Below, in pieces: positions 29,846-42,100 of a stretch of DNA of 64,000 nt (position 1 is the first letter of the stretch; every line of letters starts with the position of its first letter). The notes beneath the pieces are model-generated. The model ran no database searches. It worked only from the letters and a program-made list of their open reading frames with translations, and was not told the DNA's origin. Source of the DNA: Eledone cirrhosa (lineage: Eukaryota; Mollusca; Cephalopoda; Octopoda; Eledonidae); contig OZ024740.1 in assembly GCA_964016885.1 (NCBI GenBank), positions 5,600,950-5,664,949 of the forward strand, in the 5' to 3' direction. The position numbers and the translations under genes are program-made.

Positions 29846-32800
29846 CTACAGGCTTATGTGAAGAGAAGGCCCATTCACACGGGCCATTCTCGCCACTTTC
29901 ACCCACCTTTCATAAAAACGACTGGGGTGGAGCACCTCTCTCTCCATCCTGATCCGTCTTCCGAAATGATATCGGAAGAAACGGACCAGTTGTTGGCCAG
30001 AGAGAAAGGTGCCTGACCTCAGACCTTTCAGACGCGTCCACCATACAACCTCTTTCGCCATGGCTATTACGCACAGAAACACCGCCTCTGCTCCATCTTT
30101 GAAGGGGGGAGGCGGTTTGATCATTACAATAGACTCGGTGGTCAACCGGATCGGTCCCACCCTTGACAGCAGTTGTTCGACATAGCCCCACAGATCGGCT
30201 ACGCCCGAGCAGTGTACCAATGCGTGTGCAACGGTTTCCTCGTCGCACACGCATCTGGGACAGATCTTTTTGGCGGGGTCCCTACCCGGGCGCCCGTGTC
30301 TGTAGAGCTTTTCTCGAACGGGTAGAGCCCCTCGGTAGCACTGCCAGGCCAGGGACTTCTGGAAGTTGTCCATAGGTCCCGGGCTGAATGTCCTACCGAA
30401 CAGGCTGGCCAGTTCGTCCTCCTCCATGTCTAGGGCTTCTCTGAGGGCGTCGTCGCACCTGCTCTGTACCAGCCCTCTATAGAATGTTGCGGTGGAGTCT
30501 CCACTGATAACCGGATCCGCCTGCCAGAGGGCGGTGAGCGCCTGGGCACACTCAGTGTGCCAGGCGCCCAGTTTTCTCAGTCTTTGCTTGACCCAGGATT
30601 GCAGCTCGGTGAGTGAGACGAGTCTGGGAAAGGTTCGTCTCACAAACGAGGCCCACACCGGTTGACCGGTGAGGAATACGTAGAGGTGCCGTAGCCTTAA
30701 TGCGTGTTTACGCATCATTAGCCACGGCAACCCCAGCCCTCCTTTCGAAGGGTGTTGACAGCCGATGGATCTCCTCACCATAGGAGCCCGCCTCTTCCAA
30801 ACGAATTGGAAGAGCGCGCGCTCCATCTTGGTGAGGGTTTCCCTTGGGCAGGGCACTACGGTCAGGCGGTAGTAGATGACGGACGCTATATAGGTGTTCG
30901 CCACCTCCGCCCGACCTTTCAGGGATAGTTTGCAACTGGCCCACTTCTGGGTCAGTGCAAACACCCTGTTCGTAACCTCCGCCCAGTTTTTCTCCACCTG
31001 GAGGTCCGGTCCGAACCAGACCCCGAGCAACTTCACCGGGCCCTCCGTCCAGCGTCCGACGACGCCATCGGAGGGCATCGGTCTGCCCCTCCACGTGCCG
31101 AGTTGCAAACCGATCGACTTGTCCCGGTTCAGCTTAGCCCCTGTGAACCTTTCGTACTCCTCCAGTAAGGTGCCGACCACCTCGATTTCGGAGGCCGTCG
31201 ACACCATTACTGTCACGTCATCGGCGTAGGCCGACACCGCTTTCCGCAATCCCGGTTCCAAAGGGATGCCCTGCAACAACTCCAACTTCCGCAGTAGTGG
31301 CTCGAGAGTCAACACATACAGAAGGGAGGAGACAGGGCACCCTTGTCGGATGGACCGCGCGATTTTGAACGGCTCCGAGAGGTAGCCGTTCACCTTGACC
31401 CTAGAGCAGATGCGGTCGCTGTGCATAGCAGTGATCCAGCCCCTGAAAACGGGTCCGAAGCCTGCCGCCGCTAGCACCGCATCCAGGTAACCATGGTCGA
31501 CCCTATCGAACGCCTTAGATTGATCCAAGTTGATCAGAGCCCCACCAAAGCCGGGTTCGTTCCCAACCCTCTCTATGATGTATCGCATGAGGTGGAGGTT
31601 TTCATGGATGGACCTAGACGGGATAGCGTATGTCTGCGCATCTCCCACCAGGTTGCCCACGACAAGGGCCAACCTCTTTGCTAGCACCTTGGCCAAAATC
31701 TGTAACTCTGTATTTAGCAGAGTTATGGGCCTGAAGTTACTTATTTCGTCCCCCTTGTTCTCATCCTTCCTCACTAGCGTGACTACGCCCTTGGTCACAG
31801 TACAGGGAATTCTCCCGTTCTGTTGCCAGTTGCAGTAGACCGCCTCGAGGAGATCGGGGAACAAGTCCGGCATAGCTAGATATAATTCGTAAGGAAGATC
31901 ATCGAGACCCGGGGATTTGCGTTTGCCGCATTGGCTCAGCACGTCCTCTATCTCAGCGGCCGAATTCGGCTCCTCGCAGGACTTCGCCTCCCTGTCCGAG
32001 AGACGCGGCAGGCCGTCGAGGTATGGACCGAAGTCCACGTTCCCAACCGGCTCCCCGCCCCTCCCGAACAGTCGGGCAAGTGCCTTTGAAAGGCCTCACA
32101 CATCTGCTTAGGCTCAAGAATCGCCCGTCCATCCAGGTCTCGCAAAGACCGGATGGTGGATTTAGTTCCACTGTTGGCCTCTGTCACGCGGGCCCAGCTA
32201 ACAGCTTTGGTCCCCTCGTTCCCTAGAGCACGTATTTTACTTCGGACAACGCAGCCTTCGTGCTTCGCGTCGAAAAACTGGCTCAAAGCCGTTCTCGACG
32301 CTAGCACTCTGGCCACGTCGCCGCTTCTAATTGCCTCTTCTACTCTATCTATTAGCTCCCTTTCCTTCCTATTCCTATTCGCAGCTAGAACCTTACTAAA
32401 TTCTATCGAGACTACTCTAATCTCTCTCTTTAGAGATACCCACCACCTGCTGTTGACGATCGCTCCAGTCAACCGTTCCTTAACTAACGTACTAATCCGA
32501 TCCCTGTAAGCTCTACTTGCCGGCAAGGACAAGTTGAGCTTCCAGTAACCGGGGCCCTGTCTATGCGTTCTATCAAGGTTGACCCTGCAGGTCACCAACT
32601 TGTGGTCTGAATAGCCAACCATGAGCATTTCTGGACAACTTAAAAAGTCCCTGTCCTTATTTCTAACTAAAAATCTATCTAGGTACGACCTAGATGATCC
32701 GCTGCGATTTGACCAAGACCAGGTTGGCGCCGTCGGAAAATCTAGTCGAAATCTATCAGCCAGGTCAAATCGGCTGAGTAACCCCTTGAGGCTGTTGCAC

Positions 32801-33282
32801 CCCTCTCTATCGGGACATGCCCCTGCATAGTCCCTACGTCCATCCAGGATACCATTCCAATCCCCCACTAAAAGCAGGGAACGGGACGTCCCTAGAAAAG
32901 ACTCCAGACGCTGGAAAAAGTCGGGCCGCTCTGTCCCAAAAGGGGCATATGCGGCTACCAGCCTAAAGGCTCTACCTTCACCACTGCCAAGGTCCAGCAC
33001 CACCAGTCGACCCCTTGGGTCCAAGTGAACTATCTGTGTTGCAAGGCCCAGATGTTTTTGCAGCAGAACGACAACCCCACCCCCACCTCCGGGCTGACAG
33101 AGAGATGCGTGCATCTCAAAGTCGTCAAAGGTGGGGGCTAGCTGCCGCATGTTGCTGATCCGGGCCTCGCAGATAACTATCACATTTATAGATTGTGACC
33201 TGAGGTCATTTAGAAGCATTGCTTGCTTCCAAGATGAGCCCAGGCCACGCGCATTTAGACACCCTACTCTTAGCACAGCCAT
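29846..33282 (-). pseudogene. Tx1-like ORF2: endonuclease, reverse transcriptase, C-terminal zinc motif; one frameshift
   Basis: I take the start at ATG 33282 ('MAVLRVGCLNARGLGSSW') because copy a starts at the equivalent codon; the frame also opens slightly upstream at 33306. Endonuclease: 'ICEARISN' (catalytic Glu), 'LLVGDWNGIL', 'SYLDRFLV' and 'GYSDHKLVTC'. The frame shifts between about 32040 and 32060 ('FQRHLPDCSGG' where copy a reads 'FQWYFARLFERGG'). After this the RT is open for 730 residues: 'KSPGLDDLPYELY', 'FRPITLLNTELQIL', 'SRSIHENLHLMRYI', 'LDQSKAFDRVDH', 'SIRQGCPVSSLLY' and an intact 'YADDVTVM' with YADD at 31217-31228. The C-terminus has 'CPRCVCDEETVAHALVHC' (C-x2-C...H-x4-C type). 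All core catalytic residues I can recognise are present, so this is the closest copy here to an active one. Confidence 0.88.
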
Positions 33283-33306
33283 GTTGGTGGTAAGGAGAAA
33301 AGACAC

Positions 33307-33974
33307 TTACCTCTCTGCGTCCCGGGAAACGGGCCGCTCAATTTCCATGCTGGTTGGGGATGGGTTGTTGGGTGGGGTGGTGGTTTGTGGAAGTGAAGGG
33401 GCATCGGTGTGTTGTGGGGTTGGGGTGTTTGTGGTTGAGTGGGTGTTTGGGTGGGGTGGGGGCGTGACATTTTTTAGGAGGAGGCGGTTGATTGGTTTGG
33501 CACAGGGGGGGCCCACGTCCTCCGTGAAATTTATTTTCAGTGTTTTGTACAAGTGCATTGGGACTTTTATCATTTTTAAATGAGGTAGTCCCACAGCAGT
33601 TATAAAGTTAGGCCCTTCAGTTTGGACCGAAGCGTTTGCTGAAATTGTTTTCCGTAGTTCTTTGTTGTCTGTGTTCGTGTATGTATATTGTAAGGTCTTT
33701 TTTTGTGTAGCAGTTAGTGTTGTGTGACAGGGAGGGGTGGTTTGTGTTCTCTTAGGGGGGGGGGTTTAAAGTTAACATGTGTGTCTGTGGTGCGTCTCCT
33801 CTTCTTTCTTTTTACTTGTTGGAAGGGATCTTTTTCGTCTTGCGACGAAAGGGGTTCGTCTTCCTTGTTGGGTGGGAGGGGTATGTTTTCTGGTAGTGTT
33901 TGCGGTGTGTGTGTTTTTGTATTTGTTTTGGGTGGGGAGGGATTGGGTGGGACAGTATTCTGTGTTATTTTTTC
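33307..33974 (-). pseudogene. Tx1-like ORF1, C-terminal part only
   Basis: The segment holds 'TQNTVPPNPSPP', 'PFQQVKRKKRRRTTDT' and then, after a frame break near 33600-33720, 'PHLKMIKVPMHLYKTL' with 'PINRLLLKNVTPPP', stopping at 33307-33309. These match the second half of ORF1 in copy a. The zinc knuckle and N-terminus are absent because the copy is truncated at about 33974. Confidence 0.8.
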
Positions 33975-34015
33975 GCGAGAGAAAGAGATATAGATAGATA
34001 GATAGATAGATAGAT
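33975..34015. repeat. (GA)n/(GATA)n microsatellite between Tx1-like copies b and c
   Basis: 'gagagaaagagatatagata' continues as (GATA)n up to the 3' end of copy c. It resembles the flanks at 29489-29529 and 35386-35465, so all three may derive from one original microsatellite locus. Confidence 0.85.
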
Positions 34016-35385
34016 ATATTTCTTTATTAGCCACAGGGGCACAAAAGAAGGGGACAAATACAAAGGGGGAAGTTTACATACAATAAAAACGTGTAAAATG
34101 TTATCACAGATGGAATTTAAAAGTTAGTCGATTTTCCCCAATAGAGGGAGACAGTTTATATGGGTAACACAGACCCCCGAAAAAAATGTGCAACCCTCAT
34201 CTCCAGGAGTACGAAGAGCTTGTACTCCTTTCCTCTCCTCCTCCTTTTCCTCAACCTACAGGCTGATATAGAGAGAAGGCCCATTCACTTGGGCCATTCT
34301 CGCCACTTTCACCCACCTTTCATAAAACTTGCTGGGGTACAGCACCTCTCTCTCCATCCTGATTCTTCTTCCAAAGTGGTATTTGAAAAAAAGAATCAGT
34401 TGTTGGCCGGAGAGAAAGGTGTCTGACCTCAGCCCTTTCAACCTTGTCCACCATACAACCTCTTTCGCCATAGCTATCACACAAAGGAAAACCGCCTCTC
34501 CTTCGTTTTTGAAGGAGGGTGGCGGTTTGATCATGACAATGGACTCGGTGGTCAACTGGATTGGTCCCACCCGCGACAATAGTCGTTCTACATAGCCCTA
34601 CAGGTCAGTGACGCCCGGGCAGTGTATGAATGCGTGCGCGACGGTTTCTTCGTCTCGCACGCACCTCGGACAGATCTTTTTTGCAGGGTCCCTGCCCGGG
34701 CGCCCATGTCTGTAGAGCTTGTCTCGAACTGGTAGAGCTCCTCGGTAGCACTGCCAGGCCAGGGACTTTTGGAAGTTGTCCATCGGTCCCGGGCGGAAGG
34801 TCCTACCGAACAGACTAGCCAATTCATCTTCCTCCACGCCTAGAGTTTCACCGAGCGCGTCGTCGCACTTGCTGCGGACCAACCCTCTATAGAATGACGA
34901 AGTGGAGTCTCCACTGATCGCCGGGTCCGCCTGCCAGAGGGCTGTGAGCGCCTGAGCACATTCGATGTGCCAGTCGCCCATTTTCCTCGGTCTCTGCTTG
35001 ACCCAGGACTGCATCGGTCAGCGAGACGAGTCGTGGGAAGGCTCGCCTCACGAACGGGGCCCACACCGGTTGTCCGGTGAGGAATACGTAGAGATGCCGC
35101 AGCCTGAGCGCGTGTTTGCGCATCGTCAACCACGGCATCCCCAGCCCTCCGTTAGAAGGGTGTTGGCAGCAGATGGATCTTCTTACCAAAGGAGCCCGCC
35201 TCTTCCAAAGGAATCGGAAGAGGGCGCGCTCCATTTTGGCGAGCGTTTTGGCTGGACAAGGCACGACGGTCAAGCGGTAGTAGATGGCGGACGCTATAAA
35301 AGTGTTCGCCACCTCCGCTCGACCTTTCAAGGATAGTTTGCACTCGGCCCACTTCTGGGTGAGTGCAAACACCTTGGCCGTCACT
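34016..35385 (-). mobile_element. Tx1/L1-group LINE copy c, 5'-truncated in ORF2
   Basis: It contains only the last third of ORF2 and the 3' UTR. The 3' end at 34016 reads, on the minus strand, 'gctaataaagaaa' followed by (TATC)n. The truncation at 35385 meets (GATA)n. Copy c is colinear with 29530-30960 of copy b. Confidence 0.87.
34256..35384 (-). pseudogene. Tx1-like ORF2 C-terminal fragment (frameshifted)
   Basis: From the right: 'TAKVFALTQKWAECKLSLKG', 'SIYYRLTVVPCP' region, 'QHPSNGGLGMPWL', then after a frameshift near 35010 'KMGDWHIECAQALTALWQ', 'CPRCVRDEETVAHAFIHC', a stop near 34597 and 'IKPPPSFKNEGEAVFLCV' to a stop near 34256. RT catalytic motifs are not included. It is a dead fragment. 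Confidence 0.85.
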
Positions 35386-35429
<44 letters not shown>

Positions 35430-35465
35430 GATAGGGAGAGAGAGCGAGAGAGAGAGAGAGAGGTA
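35386..35465. repeat. (GATA)n then (GA)n microsatellite
   Basis: About ten GATA units followed by 'gggagagagagcgagagaga', a phrase also present at about 29495-29515 left of copy b. Confidence 0.88.
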
Positions 35466-35848
35466 GACAGATCTAAAGAACATCTAGATAAGAAAAGAAG
35501 CAGGACAAGGTGCCAGTATATCAACCGTTTCACAAAGAACCAGGGAAGAACCTTTAAAATATCACATACAAGACATAAAAGATAAATAAATTAGCAGAAT
35601 TGGATTTAAGTTTATTAGTTTTCAATTCAATATCAAAACTGTTTTTAAGCTCTTTTGTAAATATTTCCCTCTAAAATCCAATATTTTTGGAAGATCAATA
35701 ACCCAATATAATTGAAATATCAATAAATGATAATTAAGATCAATAAATTGTTTGTTTAATATGAAACTCTTTTATAAGTCTGAGAGAATGAAAATGTTTG
35801 TAACTACAGTAAATGATTCTCTTAAACTTAAAGAATAATAGTTTGGTA
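35466..35848. other. No gene seen; AT-rich
   Basis: Unique-looking AT-rich sequence with no open frame above chance and no recognisable repeat. Two related phrases with 'caatatcaa' and 'tcaataa(a/c)' around 35620-35750 may be decayed duplications. Confidence 0.55.
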
Positions 35849-36127
35849 GTGTTGGCAGTGTGGCTCTATGGTAAGGGTGTTAGACTTACGATGATAATGT
35901 CAAGGGTTCGATTCCTAGATTGGGTTGGGTGTTGTGTTCTTGAGCAAAACACTTCATTTCACATTGCTACAGTATACTCAGCTGAAAATGAGTACCAGCA
36001 ATAGCTGGGGGTTTAACCCTGTGGTGGACTGGTGTCCTGTCCAGGGGAAGTCTGGTACACTCAGTTGCTTCATGCCACAGAAACCGAGATAAGTACTGGC
36101 ATGATGAGCCTCCAGGCTCAAGACAAA
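35849..36127 (+). mobile_element. tRNA-derived SINE, second type, with Ceph-domain-like centre
   Basis: The tRNA-like head has an A-box-like 'tggctctatggtaaggg' (about 35861-35877) and a good B-box 'ggttcgattcc' (35905-35915). The centre 'ttgagcaaaacacttcattt' to 'cagtatactcagctgaaaat' aligns with the centre of the other SINE here and resembles the Ceph-domain of cephalopod SINEs. The 3' part ('cttcatgccacagaaaccga', 'gatgagcctccaggctc') differs completely from that of the first SINE, so a different LINE partner is expected. The 24-bp satellite begins right at its 3' end. Confidence 0.88.
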
Positions 36128-39100
36128 TGACTGTTGGTACCACCCATACCACTACTGTTGGTACCACCCATATCACTACTGTTGGTACCTCCCATACCAC
36201 TACTGTTGGTACCTCCCATACCACTACTGTCGGTACCACCCATACCACTACTGTTGGTACCACCCATACCATAACTGTTAGTACCTCCCATACCACTACT
36301 GTTGGTACCACCCATACCACAACTGTTGGTACCACCCATACCACTACTGTTGGTACCTCCCATACCACTACTGTTGGTACCTCCCATACCACTACTGTTG
36401 GTACCTCCCATACCATAACTGTTAGTACCTCCCATACCACTACTGTTGGTACCTCCCATACCACAACTGTTGGTACCACCCATACCACTACTGTTGGTAC
36501 CTCCCATACCACTACTGTTGGTACCTCCCATACCATAACTGTTAGTACCTCCCATACCACTACTGTTGGTACCTCCCATACCATAACTGTTAGTACCTCC
36601 CATACCACTACTGTTGGTACCTCCCATACCACAACTGTTGGTACCACCCATACCACTACTGTTGGTACCTCCCATACCACTACTGTTGGTACCACCCATA
36701 CCACTACTGTTGGTACCTCCCATACCATAACTGTTAGTACCTCCCATACCACTACTGTTGGTACCTCCCATACCACTACTGTTGGTACCTCCCATACCAC
36801 TACTGTTGGTACCTCCCATACCATAACTGTTAGTACCTCCCATACCACTACTGTTGGTACCTCCCATACCATAACTGTTAGTACCTCCCATACCACTACT
36901 GTTGGTACCTCCCATACCACAACTGTTGGTACCACCCATACCACTACTGTTGGTACCACCCATACCACTACTGTTGGTACCACCCATACCACTACTGTTG
37001 GTACCTCCCATACCACTACTGTTGGTACCACCCATAACACTACTGTTGGTACCACCCATACCACTACTATTGGTACCACCCATACCACTACTGTTGGTAC
37101 CACCCATACCACTAGTGTTGGTACCACCCATACCACTACTGTTGGTACCTCCCATACCACTACTGTTGGTACCTCCCATACCACTACTATTGGTACCACC
37201 CATACCACTACTGTTGGTACCACCCATACCACTAGTGTTGGTACCACCCATACCACTACTGTTGGTACCTCCCATACCACTACTGTTGGTACCTCCCATA
37301 CCACTACTATTGGTACCACCCATACCACTACTGTTGGTACCACCCATACCACTAGTGTTGGCACCACCCATACCACTACTGTTGGTACCACCCATACCAC
37401 TACTGTTGGTACCACCCATACCATAACTGTTGGTACCACCCATACCACTACTGTTGGTACCACCCATACCACTAGTGTTGGTACCACCCATACCACTACT
37501 GTTGGTACCACCCATACCACTACTGTTGGTACCTCCCATACCATAACTGTTGGTACCACCCATACCATAACTGTTGGTACCACCCATACCACTACTGTTG
37601 GTACCACCCATACCATAACTGTTGGTACTACCCATACCACTACTGTTGGTACCACCCATACCAACACTGTTGGTACCACCCATACCACTACTGTTGGTAC
37701 CACCCATACCACTACTGTTGGTACCACCCATACCACTACTGTTGGTACCACCCATACCACTAGTGTTGGTACCACCCATACCAATACTGTTGGTACCACC
37801 CATACCATAACTGTTGGTACCACCCATACCACTACTATTGGTACCACCCATACCACTATTGTTGGTACCTCCCATACCAATACTGTTGGTACCACCCATA
37901 CCACTACTGTTGGTACCTCCCATACCATAACTGTTGGTACCACCCATACCACTACTGTTGGTACCACCCATACCATAACTGTTGGTACTACCCATACCAC
38001 TACTGTTGGTACCTCCCATACCAATACTGTTGGTACCACCCATACCACTACTGTTGGTACCTCCCATACCACTACTGTTGGTACCTCCCATACCACTACT
38101 GTTGGTACCACCCATACCACAACTGTTGGTACCACCCATACCACTACTGTTGGTACCACCCATACCACTACTGTTGGTACCACCCATACCACTACTGTTG
38201 GTACCTCCCATACCACTACTGTTGGTACCACCCATACCACTACTGTTGGTACCAACCATACCACTACTGTTGGTACCACCCATACCACTACTGTTGGTTC
38301 CACCCATACCACTACTGTTGGTACCACCCATACCACTACTGTTGGTACCACCCATACCACTACTGTTGGTACCAACCATACCACTACTGTTGGTACCACC
38401 CATACCACTATTGTTGGTACCAACCATACCACTACTGTTGGTACCACCCATACCACTACTGTTGGTACCTCCCATACCACTACTGTTGGTACCACCCATA
38501 CCACTACTGTTGGTACCAACCATACCACAACTGTTGGTACCACCCATACCACTACTGTTGGTATCACCCATACCAATACTGTTGGTACCTCCCATACCAC
38601 TACTGTTGGTACCTCCCATACCACTACTGTTGGTACCTCCCATACCACTAATGTTGGTACCTCCCATACCACTAATGTTGGTATCACCCATACCACTACT
38701 GTTGGTACCACCCATACCACTACTGTTGGTACCACCCATACCACTACTGTTGGTACCTCCCATACCACTAATGTTGGTACCACCCATACCACTACTGTTG
38801 GTACCTCCCATACCATAACTGTTGGTACCACCCATACCACTACTGTTGGTACCTCCCATACCATAACTGTTAGTACCTCCCATACCACTACTGTTGGTAC
38901 CTCCCATACCAACTGTTGGTACCACCATACCACTACTGTTGGTACCACCCATACCAACTGTTGGTACCACCCATACCACTACTATTGGTACCACCCATAC
39001 CAATACTGTTGGTACCACCCATACCACTACTGTTGGTACCACCCATACCAATACTGTTGGTACCATCCATATCACTAATATTGGTACCTCCCATACAAAT

Positions 39101-42100
39101 ACTGTTGGTACCAACCATACCACTACTGTTGGTACCTCCCATACCACTACTGTTGGTACCACCCATACCACTACTGTTGGTACCACCCATACCACTACTG
39201 TTGGTACCTCCCATACCACTACTGTTGGTACCACCCATACCACTACTGTTGGTACCTCCCATACCACTACTGTCGGTACCTCCCATACCAACTGTTGGTA
39301 CCACCCATACCACTACTGTTGGTACCACCCATACCAACTGTTGGTACCACCCATACCACTACTGTTGGTACCACCCATACCAATACTGTTGGTACCACCC
39401 ATACCACTACTATTGGTACCTCCCATACCAACTGTTGGTACCACCCATACCAACTGTTGGTACCACCCATACCACTACTGTTGGTACCATCCATATCACT
39501 AATATTGGTACCTCCCATACAAATACTGTTGGTACCAACCATACCACTACTGTTGGTACCTCCCATACCACTACTGTTGGTACCACCCATACCACTACTG
39601 TTGGTACCACCCATACCACTACTGTTGGTACCTCCCATACCACTACTGTTGGTACCACCCATACCACTACTGTTGGTACCACCCATACCACTACTGTTGG
39701 TACCACCCATACCACTACTGTTCGTACCACCCATACCACTACTATTGGTACCACCCATACCACTATTGTTGGTACCAACCATACCACTACTGTTGGTACC
39801 ACCCATACCACTACTGTTGGTACCACCCATACCACTACTGTTGGTACCTCCCATACCACTAATGTTGGTACCACCCATACCACTACTGTTAGTACCTCCC
39901 ATACCAATATTGTTGGTACCACCCATACCACTACTATTGGTACCTCCCATACCACTACTGTTGGTACCTCCCATACCACTACTGTTGGTACCACCCATAC
40001 CACTACTGTTCGTACCACCCATACCACTACTATTGGTACCACCCATACCACTATTGTTGGTACCAACCATACCACTACTGTTGGTACCACCCATACCACT
40101 ACTGTTGGTACCACCCATACCACTACTGTTGGTACCTCCCATACCACTAATGTTGGTACCACCCATACCACTACTGTTAGTACCTCCCATACCAATACTG
40201 TTGGTACCACCCATACCACTACTATTGGTACCTCCCATACCACTACTGTTGGTACCTCCCATACCACTACTATTGGTACCTCCCATACCAATACTGTTGG
40301 TACCTCCCATACCACTACTGTTGGTACCTCCCATACCAATACTGTTGGTACCACCCATACTACTACTATTGGTACCACCCATACCACTACTGTTGGTACC
40401 ACCCATACCACTACTGTTGGTACCTCCCATATCACTACTGTTGGTACCTCCCATATCACTACTGTTGGTACCTCCCATACCACTACTGTTGGTACCTCCC
40501 ATACCACTACTATTGGTACCTCCCATACCACTACTGTTGGTACCTCCCATACCACTACTATTGGTACCTCCCATACCACTACTGTTGGTACCACCCATAC
40601 CACTACTGTTGGTACCTCCCATACCAATACTGTTGGTACCACCCATACCACTACTGTTGGTACCTCCCATACCACTACTGTTGGTACCACCCATACCACT
40701 ACTGTTGGTACCACCCATACCACTACTGTTGGTACCACCCATACCACTACTGTTGGTACCTCCCATACCAATACTGTTGGTACCACCCATACCACTACTG
40801 TTGGTACCTCCCATAACACTACTATTGGTACCTCCCATACCACTACTGTTGGTACCACCCATACCACTACTGTTGGTACCTCCCATATCACTACTGTTGG
40901 TACCTCCCATACCACTACTGTTGGTACCTCCCATACCACTACTATTGGTACCTCCCATACCACCACTGTTGGTACCTCCCATACCACTACTATTGGTACC
41001 TCCCATACCACTACTGTTGGTACCACCCATACCACTACTGTTGGTACCTCCCATACCACTACTGTTGGTACCTCCCATACCACTACTATTGGTACCTCCC
41101 ATACCACTACTGTTGGTACCACCCATACCACTACTGTTGGTACCACCCATATCACTACTGTTGGTACCTCCCATACCACTACTGTTGGTACCTCCCATAC
41201 CATTACTGTTGGTACCACCCATACCACTACTATTGGTACCTCCCATACCACTACTGTTGGTACCTCCCATACCACTACTGTTGGTACCACCCATATCACT
41301 ACTGTTGGTACCTCCCATACCACTACTGTTGGTACCTCCCATACCATTACTGTTGGTACCACCCATACCACTACTGTTGGTACCTCCCATACCACTACTG
41401 TTGGTACCACCCATACCACTACTGTTGGTACCTCCCATACCATTACTGTTGGTACCACCCATACCACTACTGTTGGTACCTCCCATACCACTACTATTGG
41501 TACCTCCCATACCAAATGTTGGTACCACCCATACCACTAATGTTGGTACCTCCCATATCACTACTGTTGGTACCACCCATACCACTACTGTTGGTACCTC
41601 CCATACCATTACTGTTGGTACCACCCATACCACTACTGTTGGTACCTCCCATACCACTACTATTGGTACCTCCCATACCAAATGTTGGTACCACCCATAC
41701 CACTACTGTTGGTACCTCCCATATCACTACTGTTGGTACCACCCATACCACTACTGTTGGTACCTCCCATACCATTACTGTTGGTACCACCCATACCACT
41801 ACTGTTGGTACCTCCCATACCACTACTGTTGGTACCTCCCATACCACTACTGTTGGTACCACCCATATCACTACTGTTGGTACCTCCCATACCACTACTG
41901 TTGGTACCTCCCATATCACTACTGTTGGTACCACCCATACCACTACTGTTGGTACCACCCATACCACTACTGTTAGTACCACCAATACCACTACTGTTGG
42001 TACTTCCCATACCAAATGTTGGTACCACCCATACCACTACTGTTGGTACCACCCATATCACTACTGTTGGTACCACCCATACCACTACTGTTGGTACCAC

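Larger units (their letters stand above)
29530..33974 (-). mobile_element. Tx1/L1-group LINE copy b, 5'-truncated in ORF1, best preserved
   Basis: On the minus strand it holds the 3' part of ORF1 (33974-33307), ORF2 (33282-29846) and a 3' UTR ending 'caaataaaagaaa' at 29530. Both flanks contain 'gagaga(g/a)agagatatagata' (about 29505-29527 and 33977-33996), consistent with a target duplication in a GA/GATA microsatellite. ORF2 has one visible frameshift. Confidence 0.88.

Noticed and set aside
33131..33583. Plus-strand 150-codon frame with Gly/Val-rich end
   Set aside because: It is antisense to Tx1-like ORF1/ORF2 of copy b.
35855..35925. Functional tRNA gene
   Set aside because: The B-box is good but the segment continues into a SINE centre and I could not pair an acceptor stem.
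36118..39291. 1057-codon and similar giant open frames (Gly/Thr/Asn/Ser-rich and Val/Trp/Pro-rich)
   Set aside because: They are pure 8-residue translations of the 24-bp satellite; five of six frames are open at once and no non-repeat domain or promoter is visible.
39295..41976. Pro/Leu/Val repeat frame resembling an elastic or structural protein
   Set aside because: Same cause: the multiple-of-three satellite. The alternative frames are equally open.
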